In this document: one piece after another, positions 7,355-15,987 of the stretch
How positions within the stretch are numbered: the stretch's first letter is position 1
Layout of the letters: every line of letters begins with the position of its first letter
NCBI GenBank assembly: GCA_964617335.1
Contig: CAZTXG010000006.1
Location: 1-60,490, forward strand
Reading direction: 5' to 3'
Source of the DNA: UBA2658 sp964617335
Lineage (GTDB): Bacteria > Bacillota > Clostridia > Oscillospirales > Oscillospiraceae
DNA: 60,490 bases
Made by a program: the position numbers and the translations under genes
Notes under the pieces: generated by a model
The model's input: the letters and a program-made list of their open reading frames with translations, nothing else
The model's database searches: none
Told to the model about the DNA's origin: nothing

Positions 7355-8241
7355 CAGTCTTTAAACTCCGCTAAAATGTCCTCTAAATTAAAGTCCCCAC
7401 CGCTTTTCTTCGGAGATGGAGCGGATTTTGTTCCCAGATTATCAGCCTTAAACGGGTCTTGGTAAGGGGGCTGCTGTTTGCCGGAAGGTATATCCGCCGC
7501 CTTATCAACTCCAAGGTCAAAGTCTGGGGGTGTCGGGGCTTCGGCTCTCCTTGCAGTCATTTCTTCAGGTCGTAAATTGCCAGTTTCGGCACTTTTGGAT
7601 TCGGATATGTTCAGTTCCGAAAAGCTCTCGTCAATGTTGGAGGATACAGCTTTTTCTTTGGCCAGCTTTTCCTGCTCTATAGCCTGAAGGCCTTCCACAA
7701 CGGGCTTTTGAAGCTGGCTGATATAGTCCACCCCCGGCTTCGGCCGCTCCGTTGCCCTTGGAAGAGGGCGGGAAGGCTCTGCCGGCTGCTCTTTTTTCTT
7801 TTCCCTGTGAAAGATAAGGAAAAGGCAGAAAACCACGCCGAAAACCGAAATAAATATATCCGCCACGTTGAATACAGCAAACTCCATAAACTGAAGCTTA
7901 AACATATCCACCACATAGCCGTTTACAAGGCGGTCTATAAAGTTGCCAAGGCCCCCCGCCAAAATGAAAATGAGGGACCAGCGGCCAAGCGCCGCCTTTA
8001 CTATGTTCTTTGAAAGAACAAAAATGATGACAGCAGAGGCAAGAACCGTCAGGACTATGAAAAACCAGCGTCCGTTTTCGATGATGCCGAAGGCCGCCCC
8101 TGTATTGTGGACATTTACAAGCTCCGCAACTCCGGGGATAAAGGGCAAAGCTTCACCCTGGGGCGCAATATTTAAAATAGTCCAGTATTTAACAGCCTGG
8201 TCGGCAATGAGGACAAGAACCACAACAATGGCGTATAGCAT
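7354..8241 (-). CDS. lspA: Signal peptidase II (lipoprotein signal peptidase) with a long C-terminal tail
   Basis: Start chosen at ATG 8241, nine bases after AGGAG; the longer upstream frame only shadows the ileS end. The 295-residue product has a typical LspA core in the first 145 residues: four membrane segments, NTGAAFG at 46-52, GGLGNFIDRLVNGYVVDM (97-113) and FNVADIF (124-130), so the two catalytic aspartates (D112, D128) are present. It cleaves prolipoproteins at the lipobox Cys. Known members end near residue 160; this one continues for about 150 polar, Pro/Lys/Glu-rich residues predicted to be cytoplasmic and disordered, ending FNLEDILAEFKD. Such a tail is unusual and may bind a partner. 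Confidence 0.9.
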   Translation of the reverse strand: MLYAIVVVLVLIADQAVKYWTILNIAPQGEALPFIPGVAELVNVHNTGAAFGIIENGRWFFIVLTVLASAVIIFVLSKNIVKAALGRWSLIFILAGGLGNFIDRLVNGYVVDMFKLQFMEFAVFNVADIFISVFGVVFCLFLIFHREKKKEQPAEPSRPLPRATERPKPGVDYISQLQKPVVEGLQAIEQEKLAKEKAVSSNIDESFSELNISESKSAETGNLRPEEMTARRAEAPTPPDFDLGVDKAADIPSGKQQPPYQDPFKADNLGTKSAPSPKKSGGDFNLEDILAEFKD

Positions 8242-8311
8242 GGAAGGCGCCTCCTGAAATATGTTTAACTTCCGCCCGCTTATGATTTTTCCGCAGGCGG
8301 TATTTATCTTT

Positions 8312-11119
8312 TTACGAAAGGACAGAAACGCAGCGTGAGCAAAGCTCAGGATGCTCGGCGCTTTCCCCCACAGTGGGGCTGTGGGTCCAGCAGCGAACAC
8401 ACTTTGGCGCTGTGCATGGGGCAATTTTCACAGTGACTCCCTCAAAGCTCTCGCCCTTGTTCCCCTGGCCATCACCGTGAATGATGTTTACCTCGGAAAC
8501 TATAAAAATCGTTGAAAGGGGCAGGTCGGAAATTTTCTCAAAGCTCTCTTTTGCCTTCTCGCTTAAATAAAGGGTGACAGAGGCTTCAAGGGGTTTTCCT
8601 ATGATTTTATCGGCACGGGCAAGCTCCAAGCTTTTGTTCACATCGTCCCGCAGGGCAGAAACCAAATTCCAGCGCTGGGTTTTTTCTTCGTCAAAGCACC
8701 TGTCGGCTTTTGCGGCGGGCATATCACAGAGCATAATGTGGCTTTCAGTTTCGTTTTTCCCATGGGGCATGGAAAGCCAAATTTCGTTTGAAGTGAAGGC
8801 CAAAATCGGTGCAATAAGCCGCACCATGGCGCTTAAAACTTCATATATGGCGCTTTGAGCAGAAAGCCGCAGGGCGCCGTCGCTTTTTTCGCAGTACAGC
8901 CTGTCTTTAATTATGTCCAGATAAAAGCTTGACATATCAACCACGCAGAATTTGTGCACAGCGTGGACAACATTGTAAAACTCATATTCCTCATAGGCCT
9001 TTTTACAGCGCTCTTTAAGCTTTTCCGTGCGCACAAGTGCCCACTTGTCAATTTCCTCCATTTCATCAAAGGAAATTGCCCTGTCGGGGTCAAAGCCGTC
9101 CAGATTTCCAAGGATAAAGCGGGCAGTGTTGCGGATTTTAAGATAGGTTTCCGAAAGCTGCTTGAAGATGCTTTCAGAGCAGCGCATATCCGCCCTGTAG
9201 TCGGCAGAGGCAGCCCAAAGCCTTATGATATCCGCACCGTATTTCGGAATAAGCTCATCGGGCAAAATGCTGTTTCCTAGGCTTTTGTGCATGGCCTTGC
9301 CCTCTCCGTCCACTGTCCAGCCGTGGGTCAAAACAGCCCTGTAGGGAGCGCTGCCCTTTGTTGCAACAGCGGTTAAAAGAGAGCTTTGGAACCAACCTCT
9401 AAACTGGTCTGCCCCTTCAAGGTAGAGGTCTGCCGGCCAGTTTTCATGGTTGTCATGGTAAAGGGAGGCAATGTGGGTGGAGCCGGAGTCAAACCAGCCG
9501 TCTAGTGTGTCTGTTCCAGTGTGGAAGTGTTTGCCGCCGCATTTTGGGCAGGCAAAGCCTTCGGGCATAAGCTCTTTAGCCGGCAGCTCAAACCAGGCGT
9601 TTGAACCTTTTTCGGCAAATATCCCCGAAATTTTCTCAATAGTTTCCGGAGTGCAGATGGCTTCATTGCACTCATCACAGTAGAAAACGGGTATGGGAAG
9701 GCCCCACTGGCGCTGGCGGGAAATGCACCAGTCTGCCCTTTCACGAACCATGGAAATCATGCGCTCATGTCCCCATTCAGGCATCCATTTCACTTCGTTG
9801 CAGGCACTGACAGCCTCATCTCTAAAGGCTTCAACCGAGCAGAACCACTGGTCTGTCGCCCTGTATACTATGGGGTTTTTGCAGCGCCAGCAATGGGGAT
9901 AGGGGTGGCTTATCTCTCGGCTGGCTAAAAGTGCGCCGCAATCCGACAAGTCCTCATAAATGGCCTTGTTCGCCTTGGCATAAAACATACCCTTATATTT
10001 TCCGGCTTCCTCCGTCATAATGCCGCGGTCGTCGACGGGAACTATAATGCCTATCTTCGTCTTGCCGCTCTGGTCATAGCGCTGGCAAACCTGATAGTCG
10101 TCCATACCATGGCCGGGGGCTGTGTGTACGCAGCCGGTTCCCGCTTCGGTTGTAACGTGGTCGCCTAAAATGATCACGCTTTCCCTGTCATAAAGGGGGT
10201 GCTTTGCCCGCATAAGCTCAAGCTCGCTGCCTTTCATTTCCCCTAAAATTTCAAAGCTTTCTATGCCGGCGGCAGAGCCGACACTTTCCAAAAGCTCCTT
10301 TGCAACAATATAGGTTTCACCTTCCGGAGATTTCGCCAAAACATAGCTTAGGTTTTCATTAAGGCAGATGGCAAGGTTTCCGGGCAGGGTCCAGGTTGTG
10401 GTGGTCCAGATGACAAAATAGGTTTTGTCAAGGTCTGTAAGACCGGAGAGCTTTCCTAAATCGTCAGTTACCTTAAACTTAACGAATATAGATTGGTTAG
10501 AAACGTCCTTATATTCTATTTCCGCTTCGGCAAGGGCAGTTTCGTCGTGGCTGCACCAATAAACGGGCTTTTTCCCCCGATAAATGTAGCCTTTTTCAAA
10601 CATCTTGCCAAAAACCCCTACTTCTTCCGCCTCAAAGCTGGGAGCCATGGTGAGGTAGGGTCTGTCCCACTCTCCAAGAACACCAAGTCTTATAAACTGC
10701 TCTTTTTGCACATCCACAAAGTTCTGGGCAAAGGCGCGGCAGGCATCACGAAATTCGGGTATGGACATATTTTTGCGGTCAAGCTTGTTCTGCTTTATGA
10801 TGGCAGATTCTATGGGCATCCCATGGTTATCCCAGCCGGGAAGATAGGGCGCCCTAAAGCCCGACATATTTTTATAGCGGACAATAAAATCCTTAAGGCA
10901 CTTGTTCATAGTGGTGCCCATATGAATTTTTCCGTTGGAAAAGGGAGGCCCGTCATGGAGAATAAAAGAGGGCCTGCCTTCATTTTTTTCAAGTATTTTG
11001 TTGTATATATCCTCGTCATACCAGCTCTTTAGCATATCCGGCTCCCGCTTGGGCAAAGCAGCCCTCATTGCAAAGTCGGTTTTGGGCAGGTTTACGGTTT
11101 TGTTATAATCCTGTGACAT
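8312..11119 (-). CDS. ileS: Isoleucyl-tRNA synthetase
   Basis: 935 residues, normal for bacterial IleRS. The class I HIGH box reads HMGT in PFSNGKIHMGTTMNK (about residues 60-74) and the KMSKS box reads AMHKSLGN near residue 600; both variants occur in parts of the family. The CP1 editing domain is complete, and the C-terminus has the zinc motif CxRCW...CxRC. It charges tRNA-Ile. The 118-bp spacer to divIVA has a GC-rich imperfect hairpin (11177-11215) but no T-box, so isoleucine-dependent control is not seen at this gene. Transcribed with lspA and rluD. Confidence 0.95.
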   Translation of the reverse strand: MSQDYNKTVNLPKTDFAMRAALPKREPDMLKSWYDEDIYNKILEKNEGRPSFILHDGPPFSNGKIHMGTTMNKCLKDFIVRYKNMSGFRAPYLPGWDNHGMPIESAIIKQNKLDRKNMSIPEFRDACRAFAQNFVDVQKEQFIRLGVLGEWDRPYLTMAPSFEAEEVGVFGKMFEKGYIYRGKKPVYWCSHDETALAEAEIEYKDVSNQSIFVKFKVTDDLGKLSGLTDLDKTYFVIWTTTTWTLPGNLAICLNENLSYVLAKSPEGETYIVAKELLESVGSAAGIESFEILGEMKGSELELMRAKHPLYDRESVIILGDHVTTEAGTGCVHTAPGHGMDDYQVCQRYDQSGKTKIGIIVPVDDRGIMTEEAGKYKGMFYAKANKAIYEDLSDCGALLASREISHPYPHCWRCKNPIVYRATDQWFCSVEAFRDEAVSACNEVKWMPEWGHERMISMVRERADWCISRQRQWGLPIPVFYCDECNEAICTPETIEKISGIFAEKGSNAWFELPAKELMPEGFACPKCGGKHFHTGTDTLDGWFDSGSTHIASLYHDNHENWPADLYLEGADQFRGWFQSSLLTAVATKGSAPYRAVLTHGWTVDGEGKAMHKSLGNSILPDELIPKYGADIIRLWAASADYRADMRCSESIFKQLSETYLKIRNTARFILGNLDGFDPDRAISFDEMEEIDKWALVRTEKLKERCKKAYEEYEFYNVVHAVHKFCVVDMSSFYLDIIKDRLYCEKSDGALRLSAQSAIYEVLSAMVRLIAPILAFTSNEIWLSMPHGKNETESHIMLCDMPAAKADRCFDEEKTQRWNLVSALRDDVNKSLELARADKIIGKPLEASVTLYLSEKAKESFEKISDLPLSTIFIVSEVNIIHGDGQGNKGESFEGVTVKIAPCTAPKCVRCWTHSPTVGESAEHPELCSRCVSVLS

Positions 11120-11237
11120 TAATTACTGGCTCCTATCTTCTTCTATGGTATAAACAAAAAATGCGTTAATACACAAGGGGCGCGGCAAGTCTTTCAGCTT
11201 ATTATGCCCCGCCCCGAAAGTATTTTATTAAAATCGC

Positions 11238-11942
11238 CTATTTTCCGAAACGTAAATTTTCAATATTAAACTGCCCATTGGCAGCAGATGCCTGAGTAGA
11301 TGAGAAAAGACGTGTGGGCTCATCAGCGCCTAAAACAGGGGTGTCGGAGGAATCGGAAACCACACGGCCTATATTTCTGGTTTCATCATCAGCGTCCGAT
11401 ATGCGCCCTACAGAGTTTTCGATGCTGCGAACGGTTTCGTCAATATCAGGATAATTCTGAGAAGCGCCGGAAACAGCCGCTAAATCCTCAAGCTTCATGC
11501 CCTCAAGACTGTCTAAAAAGTCAAGCTGCTTTGAGCAGACAAGGCGCATATTTTCTATGTATTGGGTGCTCTCCCTTTTTGCCTCTAAAAGCCTTGCCTC
11601 TTCCGTTGCCCTTTGAGTATAGGCCTCACGGACTATCCTTTCCGCCTCGTTTTTAGAGTCGGCGAGGAGGGTTTCCGACTTTTCTTTGGAATCCTGCTCA
11701 ATCTGCATACTCAGCTTTTGAGCTGATAGCAGGGTGAGGCGCATGGAGTCTTCCAAAGCACGGTATTCCTCGATTTTGTCCACAAGAACTTTCATCTTGC
11801 TTTTGAGAACCATGTTCTCCTTTACAACAGCCGCGTAATCATTGGCGGCCTCTTCCAAAAAGTCATCCACAGCGCCCATGTCATAGCCGCCGAAAACTGC
11901 TCTTTCAAAGGTTTTTTCCCTAAAATTTTGAGGTGTAAGCAT
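11238..11942 (-). CDS. divIVA: DivIVA-domain cell-division/polarity protein
   Basis: About 234 residues from the ATG at 11942, where the family's usual MLTPQ start and an AAAGGG site nine bases upstream are found; an in-frame ATG at 11975 adds 11 residues with poor SD. The N-terminal membrane-curvature domain is intact (KTFERAVFGGYDMGAVDDFLEEAANDY), followed by about 120 residues of coiled coil (KENMVLKSKMKVL through EARLLEAKRES). The last 70 residues are acidic and disordered. It marks septa and poles. Neighbour to sepF, but ylmG and ylmH, which usually stand between, are absent. Confidence 0.92.
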   Translation of the reverse strand: MLTPQNFREKTFERAVFGGYDMGAVDDFLEEAANDYAAVVKENMVLKSKMKVLVDKIEEYRALEDSMRLTLLSAQKLSMQIEQDSKEKSETLLADSKNEAERIVREAYTQRATEEARLLEAKRESTQYIENMRLVCSKQLDFLDSLEGMKLEDLAAVSGASQNYPDIDETVRSIENSVGRISDADDETRNIGRVVSDSSDTPVLGADEPTRLFSSTQASAANGQFNIENLRFGK

Positions 11943-12039
11943 ATCCCTTAGCCCTTTCTTTTTCTGGATGCTCATATCCCGCCGAAGGAAATCCGGCAGA
12001 ATAAAAGCCAGCCCTTATTTGATGAGAAGCGCCAAATAT

Positions 12040-12564
12040 CTACATATAAAGTCCGCTGCTAAAATCTCCCCCGCCAAGCTCGTCTATAAGGTCGCCCATA
12101 ATATCGACGTTGTGGGGGGTAAGGATGAAGGTGTTTGCCGCAACTCTTTTAATCTTGCCGTCTAAGGCATAGGCAACACCTGAAAGAAAATCTATAAGCC
12201 GCCTGCCCGTGTCCTTGTTGGTCTGCTCAAGGTTCATAACCACAGTGTGCTGGCTGCGCAGATGGTCGGCTATTTCCGCCGCGGTTTCAAAGCGCTCGGG
12301 TTTAAATAAAATCACCTGGGGGGGAGCTGCCTGAGTGTTTATAGATACAAGCTTGTCCCGCCTTGGAGAAGGCTGGGGGCTTCGGCTTTCATATTCCGGC
12401 GCAAAAGGGTTTCTCCTGTCCGCGGAAGGAGAATATTTTCTCTGTGTCTCCCCTGCCGGCTGACGGGTTTCTGTAGGGGTTTCGGGAATTTCATCCCCAA
12501 AATCATCGTATTCATCACCACTATATGGACGGGTAAGCTTTTTAAGCTCATCAAAAAGGCCCAT
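12040..12564 (-). CDS. sepF: Cell division protein SepF
   Basis: 174 residues. The N-terminal amphipathic membrane anchor (MGLFDELKKL) is followed by an acidic, Pro-rich linker and the C-terminal SepF domain (about residues 85-165: FKPERFETAAEIADHLRSQ, VVMNLEQTNKDTGRRLIDFLSG, FILTPHNVDI). SepF polymerises into rings and ties FtsZ to the membrane. Located between yggS and divIVA as in most Firmicutes. Confidence 0.94.
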   Translation of the reverse strand: MGLFDELKKLTRPYSGDEYDDFGDEIPETPTETRQPAGETQRKYSPSADRRNPFAPEYESRSPQPSPRRDKLVSINTQAAPPQVILFKPERFETAAEIADHLRSQHTVVMNLEQTNKDTGRRLIDFLSGVAYALDGKIKRVAANTFILTPHNVDIMGDLIDELGGGDFSSGLYM

Positions 12565-12623
12565 TGTTTTTCCTCCTGAAAATAAGAGCGTGGCCGATTT
12601 TCTGGTTTAAAGTAACGGCCGCT

Positions 12624-13331
12624 TCACTGCTGTAATGGACGGACACCAAAAATCGCCGAGCCGACCCGAACCATATTCGAGCCCTCAGCTATGGCATCCT
12701 CAAAATCTCCGCTCATGCCCATAGATAAAAAATCCATAGAAACATTATCGTATTTTTTTGACCGAATGTCAACAAAAAGCTGGTTCATCCCTGCGAAATA
12801 GGGGCGATTTTCACCTTTATTGTATGATATTGGCGGTATTGCCATAATACCACGGACAAGTATAAAAGAAAAGCCCCCGATTTCTCCCAGAATTTCATCT
12901 AATTGGGAAGGCTCAAACCCTGCCTTAGACTCCTCATTTGCTATATTCACCTGAAGCAAAACAGGCTGAACAAGACCCAGGGCCTTAGCCCTTTTGTTAA
13001 TTTCCTTTAAAAGCTCAAGGCTGTCCACTGACTGGATAAGAGAGCATTTGCCTGCGATTTGCCGGACCTTGTTCCTTTGAAGCCTGCCGATAAAATGCAG
13101 CTCGGCTCCCTCATATGCTCCCTGTTCATGTTTTTCGCAAAGCTCCTGAACACGGTTTTCTCCGCAAATTTTAAGTCCGGCCCCTATGGCTTCTAAAATT
13201 TTATCTTCGCCTATGGTTTTTGTGGCGGCAACAAGGTGAATGTCATGAGGCTGCCTGCCCGACTTTATCGCCGCTTCACTTATTCTGCTCATAACCAGCT
13301 TTAAATTTTCCGAAACTTCCAAGGCAAACAC
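12624..13331 (-). CDS. yggS: YggS-family PLP homeostasis protein
   Basis: 235 residues forming a single alanine-racemase-type barrel. The PLP lysine is in HLVAATKTIG (Lys38 or so), with ICGENRVQEL, HFIGRLQRNKVR and a C-terminal LSMGMSGDFEDAIAEGSNMVRVGSAIFG block that binds the phosphate. It has no known catalytic activity; it buffers free pyridoxal phosphate. Conserved neighbour of sepF (ylmE position in B. subtilis). Confidence 0.93.
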   Translation of the reverse strand: MFALEVSENLKLVMSRISEAAIKSGRQPHDIHLVAATKTIGEDKILEAIGAGLKICGENRVQELCEKHEQGAYEGAELHFIGRLQRNKVRQIAGKCSLIQSVDSLELLKEINKRAKALGLVQPVLLQVNIANEESKAGFEPSQLDEILGEIGGFSFILVRGIMAIPPISYNKGENRPYFAGMNQLFVDIRSKKYDNVSMDFLSMGMSGDFEDAIAEGSNMVRVGSAIFGVRPLQQ

Positions 13332-13355
13332 CCCTTTTTATCTTTTTCAGGAGCC

Positions 13356-14570
13356 TTAATCTATAACCTTTCCGTCATAAATCTGCTTTGAGGTGAGTAT
13401 TATTTCATTTCCCACACGCAAGCCCGAAGCCTGAGCGGAAATTCCCGCAAGGTAATAGTCCTCGGTTTCCCAAACTATCTCTATGTACTTTTTCTCCGCC
13501 TGAAGGCCTGTCAGAGTGTATACAAAGCTGCCTTCCTCGTCAGAATACACAGCCTCCTTCGGAACACGGATGCCCTCATGAGTGTCAAAAATTATCTCTG
13601 CTGACAGCCGGCGGACATTCAGCATTTCAAGGGCCGCTCTGGTGCAGCGGAAAACAACGGCACACTCGCCCTGTTCTGCCGGACTTATGCTCACCACTGT
13701 GGCGGAAAGCGGCTTTCCGTAATAGCGCCCAAAGTCCAATCTGGCGGTTTTTCCCACTGCTAAGCCTTCCTCGGCATTGTCCGGCGCAACAAGCTTTTCC
13801 GAAACTATGGCCGCAAAAAACCACTCGTTTGCGGAGCAAAGCTTTCCTCTGACGTTTTCTGATACTTCCTGTGCCTGCCCCAGCAAAGAGCGCAGACCGC
13901 TGCCGCTAAGCCCCGTAAGCTCATCGGGGCTTATATGCTCATAGCCGTCTGCCGCCGAGGAAAAAAGTCCGCTTTTCTCAGCCCTTATGGCAAGAGTGTC
14001 GTTTTCCGCTGTTTGGTAAAGGCTGTTAAGCTCTTGTGTAACAAGGTTTAAGTCAACCTGAGTTGTCATTATTTCAGGGTCTTGCCTCACAAGGGAGGAA
14101 AGCTGTAAAACTGCTGCGGAAAGCCTGTCCGTTTCCTTTCTGGCAGCAGCGGAGGAAAGGGACAAAACAGCATCTTTTATGGCCTCGTCTTTTTCTGTAA
14201 GGCTGGCAGGGTCTTCATGCTCCGTTAAAACAGAGCTTATGTATTGCTTTTTAAGTTCAAGCTCCCGTATTTCGGATGCCCGCTCAAGAGCATTTTCGTT
14301 TGCATAGGCCACGGCTATAACGTCGCCCACGGCAAGAAGGCTGCCGTCTTTTGCCGAGACGCTGAGATATTTGTCGGAGCTTTTCACCAAAGTTTCGTCC
14401 CTTATAATAATGCCCGAAGCCTCCGAGCTTTCCGTAAGAGAAATGTAAATCGCCGGAGCGTATCTGACATCATTCGTAAGGGAGCGAAACAGATATATGC
14501 CCAGATAAAGACTTAGAGCGCCAAAAAGCAGAAGGGACACAAGCTTTGTTAAAAAATCTGTCCGTTTCAC
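13356..14570 (-). CDS. HlyD-like membrane-anchored protein of the division cluster
   Basis: 404 residues with one N-terminal membrane helix (LVSLLLFGALSLYLGIYLF, about residues 10-28). The exterior part has a barrel-sandwich half-motif (SGIIIRDETLV, SVSAKDGSLLAVGDVIAVAY), a central helical hairpin (ELELKKQYISSVL onward) and a C-terminal beta domain resembling HlyD adaptors (RVGNEIILTSKQIYDGKVID). No ABC exporter or outer-membrane partner is nearby. Proteins of this kind often stand next to yggS-sepF in Clostridia, which suggests an envelope or division role rather than export. Starts 25 bp before yggS in the same transcript. Confidence 0.65.
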   Translation of the reverse strand: MKRTDFLTKLVSLLLFGALSLYLGIYLFRSLTNDVRYAPAIYISLTESSEASGIIIRDETLVKSSDKYLSVSAKDGSLLAVGDVIAVAYANENALERASEIRELELKKQYISSVLTEHEDPASLTEKDEAIKDAVLSLSSAAARKETDRLSAAVLQLSSLVRQDPEIMTTQVDLNLVTQELNSLYQTAENDTLAIRAEKSGLFSSAADGYEHISPDELTGLSGSGLRSLLGQAQEVSENVRGKLCSANEWFFAAIVSEKLVAPDNAEEGLAVGKTARLDFGRYYGKPLSATVVSISPAEQGECAVVFRCTRAALEMLNVRRLSAEIIFDTHEGIRVPKEAVYSDEEGSFVYTLTGLQAEKKYIEIVWETEDYYLAGISAQASGLRVGNEIILTSKQIYDGKVID

Positions 14571-14633
14571 TCTGTTGTTTTCCTCCCTGTAAAAGCCCCT
14601 GCCTAAGGCCTGCCAAAAGCCTTAAAACAGTTT

Positions 14634-14876
14634 TTATGTAGTCTCTGCCTGTCTTTGGTCCCGCAGGTCTACGGTGTTTGTGGGGATTATGGTTGAAATA
14701 GCGTGTTTATAAATCATTTGCTGCTTGCCGTCAGTGTCCAAAATCACAACAAAGCTGTCGAAGCTTCGGACTATACCCTTTAACTGGAAGCCGTTCATCA
14801 GGAAAAATGTTACAGTTTGTCTGTCTCGCCTAATTTGGTTTAGCATCGTGTCCTGAATGTTCTGTGTCTTTTGCAT
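14634..14876 (-). CDS. hfq: RNA chaperone Hfq
   Basis: 80 residues. Sm1 is present as FFLMNGFQLKGIVRSFDSFVVIL and Sm2 as YKHAISTIIP (the distal KH of the Sm2 consensus). It forms hexamers that bind sRNA and mRNA. It lies downstream of miaA as in many bacteria but with a 136-bp gap, in which an extended -10 (TGGTAGAAT on the minus strand, 14915-14923) could give it its own promoter. Confidence 0.95.
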   Translation of the reverse strand: MQKTQNIQDTMLNQIRRDRQTVTFFLMNGFQLKGIVRSFDSFVVILDTDGKQQMIYKHAISTIIPTNTVDLRDQRQAETT

Positions 14877-15012
14877 AGAATAAAACTCCCTTTCGGGGCC
14901 TCCATGGGTTTATAATTCTACCACGATACGGCGCCCCATAAAATAGTAATAATGAACAAATCCGTTTAATATGCCAAAAATACGGAGGGTTCAGGGTTTT
15001 ATTCTACTTCCA

Positions 15013-15954
15013 CTAGTCAAAAAAGCTTGTCGAAAGCTGTCGTGCATAAGCAAAGTCCGCTTCTTCATCACGGAATATCCATCTTACAAAATCGTCACGC
15101 CGCAGCCAGGTAAGCTGGCGTTTGGCATAGCGGCGGCTTTCCCTTTTTATAGACTCCAAGGCTTCTTCAAGGCTTATTCCCCCATTAATATGCAAGGCCA
15201 TTTCTTTATAACCTATGCCCTGCATAGCCGTGCTGCTTTGGGGGATACCCTTTTCCAAAAGGGCAGAAACCTCCTCTAAAAGCCCCTGTTTTACCATTAC
15301 TTCCACTCTATCGTCAATGCGCATATATAACCTTTGCCTGTCTTTATATGACAGAGCAATTTTCAAAGCCTCATAGCGAGGGGGGACAAGGGCGCTTTCC
15401 CTGTCGTGGTCGCTTATGGTTTTTCCCGTCAGGTAAAAAACCTCCATGGCCCGCAAAACCCGCTTTTTGTCAGCCGGATGAAGCTTTTTTGCCCTTAGAG
15501 GGTCAAAGGAAGAGAGCTTTTCCAGCATAAACTCACCGCCTTTTTCCCCATACTCATTTTCAAGGCTTTCCCGAAGTGCGGGGTCAGAGGCTTCCTCGGC
15601 AAAATCCATGCCTCTTAACAGGGAATCAATATAAAGCCCCGTGCCGCCGACTATTATGGGCAGCTTTCCCCTTGAAAGTATATCTTTCACACATTCGTCT
15701 GCCATTTTCACATAGCGGGCGGCAGAAAAGTTTTCTGTCGGCTCAATAATGTCTATCATATGGTGGGCTATTCCCAAAGTTTCCTCGGCTCTTACCTTCG
15801 CTGTGCCAATGTCCATGCCCCTGTATATCTGCATGGAATCAGCTGATACAACCTCGCCGCCAAGGGAGAGGGCAAGCTCTGCCCCAAGGGCTGTTTTCCC
15901 TGTTGCCGTGGGGCCTGTTATGACTAAAACCTTATTTTTATCCAGAGCTTTCAA
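15013..15954 (-). CDS. miaA: tRNA dimethylallyltransferase MiaA
   Basis: 313 residues. Walker A GPTATGKTALGAELAL (residues 14-29), the DSMQIYRGMDIGTAK block at about 40-54, HHMIDII, and IIVGGTGLYIDSL near residue 105 are all family markers, as is the C-terminal RRYAKRQLTWLRRDD. It adds a dimethylallyl group to A37 of tRNAs reading UNN codons; miaB, which thiolates the product, is encoded divergently at 18132. It lies 33 bp after mutL. Confidence 0.95.
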   Translation of the reverse strand: MKALDKNKVLVITGPTATGKTALGAELALSLGGEVVSADSMQIYRGMDIGTAKVRAEETLGIAHHMIDIIEPTENFSAARYVKMADECVKDILSRGKLPIIVGGTGLYIDSLLRGMDFAEEASDPALRESLENEYGEKGGEFMLEKLSSFDPLRAKKLHPADKKRVLRAMEVFYLTGKTISDHDRESALVPPRYEALKIALSYKDRQRLYMRIDDRVEVMVKQGLLEEVSALLEKGIPQSSTAMQGIGYKEMALHINGGISLEEALESIKRESRRYAKRQLTWLRRDDFVRWIFRDEEADFAYARQLSTSFFD

Positions 15955-15987
15955 CCTCCTGTCCCCTTGATTTAAAATCCTGCCCCA

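Noticed and set aside
8242..8424. Longer lspA start at 8424
   Set aside because: The extra 61 residues overlap the end of ileS and lack a start site; ATG 8241 has a good SD and gives the normal LspA N-terminus.
11120..11237. T-box before ileS
   Set aside because: Too short and lacks the T-box sequence; only a GC-rich imperfect hairpin at 11177-11215.
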